NCBI GenBank assembly: GCA_003564775.1
Contig: PXEI01000353.1
Location: 1 to 6,626 of the forward strand
Length of the DNA stretch: 6,626 nucleotides
Direction of reading: 5' to 3'
From: Spirochaetaceae bacterium
GTDB lineage: Bacteria; Spirochaetota; Spirochaetia; DSM-27196; SLAA01
The notes below the pieces were generated by a model. It ran no database searches. It saw nothing but the letters and a program-made list of their open reading frames with translations, and had not been told where the DNA came from. Shown here in pieces: positions 5,943-6,626 of the stretch; positions within the stretch are counted from its first letter, which is position 1; every line of letters begins with the position of its first letter. The translations under genes and the position numbers were made by a program.

Positions 5943-6609
5943 TTACTCACCTGCTGCAGCACCACGGACTCGTCGCAATAGACCAATCTTGGCGATATCA
6001 ATTCGTACTTCTCGTTCACTTGGAAGTTGCACCCCATGAAGATGCAGCTGGTTTCCGGTCCGTTTGAGCGCTGTTGGCTTTAACAGGCGTCGAGTCGGAC
6101 TGCCAGCACCGCTGCGTTCAATGACCTCCAGGAGTTCGCGTTTTGAGCTCAGTGCTTGTTCGGCCATACGTACCTTGCCAGCATAGTCCAGGCCCTTCGC
6201 CTCGGTCTGATCTCTGCGCAAGGTGTCTGGACGTAGTTGGTCCGCAACAAGAATTACACGGTTCTCAATTCGATCCCGGAGCTCGGCCGCAATGTCCGAC
6301 GGGAAGCTTTGCTCCTCCAGGTGGGTGAGTAGGCTCTGCTTGAGCTCGTCGTAATCATGTTCCAATGCCTCGACCGGGGGAGCGGGTTCTTCTTGAGCCG
6401 TGCCGCCATGGGGAGATTGCTCAACTCCCTTCTCAGCAGCCGGGCCCGGACCATAATCCGCGAAGAGCTCGTTCTGAGTGATTTCCTCTATTGCCGAGAA
6501 TAGATTGAGCTCGTGCTCCGGATGCCTGCTACCGTTCTGACTGGCCGCCGGGAGAAGAAACACCCCGCAGGCTGTGAGCGCCTGCCGCCAGTCGTTTTCC
6601 TCACTTTTC
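5943..6609 (-). CDS. Hypothetical protein, C-terminal 221 residues (5' end lost at contig edge)
   Basis: I do not recognise this protein. The frame runs off the right edge; the apparent GTG start at 6624-6626 and the first codons (MCSSDL) are adapter, not gene. The genuine part begins at about KSEENDW. It has a short region DWRQALTACGVFLLP, then a helical segment (LNLFSAIEEITQNELF), a Pro/Ala/Gly/Glu-rich linker, a helix-rich charged region (EHDYDELKQSLLTHLEEQ through SSKRELLEVIE), and a basic, strand-like end (RLLKPTALKR...HLHGVQLP...REVRIDIAKIGLLRRVRG). No membrane segment or catalytic motif is visible. It is convergent with aroDE, only 38 bases apart. Codon choice looks like the neighbouring genes, supporting a real gene. 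Function is unknown, and the missing N-terminus may hold the diagnostic domain. Confidence 0.75.
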
Positions 6610-6626
6610 AGATCGGAAGAGCACAC
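6610..6626. other. Illumina TruSeq adapter remnant (assembly artefact)
   Basis: The final 17 bases, AGATCGGAAGAGCACAC, are identical to the beginning of the TruSeq read-1 adapter. Read from the other strand they encode the peptide MCSSDL, a tell-tale sign of adapter-derived protein starts. This is untrimmed sequencing library sequence at the contig end, not genomic DNA. Confidence 0.96.

Noticed and set aside
1..6626. Mobile elements, CRISPR, tRNA/rRNA, toxin-antitoxin or phage-defence system
   Set aside because: No transposase, repeat array, RNA gene fold or defence domain was seen; the genes are ordinary chromosomal types.

Overview
The window is the end of a bacterial contig, read from shotgun data. 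It is densely coded, with moderately high GC in the genes and AT-rich intergenic stretches. The last 17 bases match the start of the Illumina TruSeq adapter, so the genomic sequence stops at about 6609. The organism is probably a Gram-negative bacterium that can live anaerobically: it has an NADH-sensing Rex repressor, c-di-GMP signalling and a fused type I dehydroquinase/shikimate dehydrogenase. The FtsK, Rex and AroDE sequences look spirochaete-like to me (free-living Spirochaeta/Alkalispirochaeta type). That is recall from residue patterns, not a search, and is low confidence.

Layout. (1) 2-1159, +: the C-terminal 385 residues of the DNA translocase FtsK, cut by the left edge. (2) 1160-1222: a short convergent gap with two inverted repeats, one spanning the ftsK stop codon. 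(3) 1223-1939, -: complete rex, with an unusual four-cysteine cluster near the C-terminus and an extra C-terminal tail. (4) 1940-2156: a divergent, AT-rich intergenic region carrying a well-spaced rex promoter and a weaker candidate promoter for the gene to the right. (5) 2157-2723, +: a small two-TM membrane protein of unknown function with a cytosolic tail that may be PH-like. (6) 2819-4279, +: a degenerate-GGDEF/intact-EAL protein, predicted c-di-GMP phosphodiesterase, with its own extended -10 promoter. (7) 4276-5904, +: bifunctional AroDE, whose ATG overlaps the EAL stop codon (ATGA), so the two are almost certainly one transcript. (8) 5943-6609, - (convergent): the C-terminal 221 residues of an unrecognised protein, truncated by the contig end and adapter.

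How they fit: most are housekeeping or regulatory genes side by side (chromosome segregation, NADH/NAD+ sensing, c-di-GMP turnover, chorismate pathway). The only physically coupled pair is the phosphodiesterase and aroDE. I see no mobile element, CRISPR array, RNA gene, defence system or other clearly novel multi-gene system. The items most worth a second look are the Rex cysteine cluster, the EAL-aroDE coupling and the adapter artefact.
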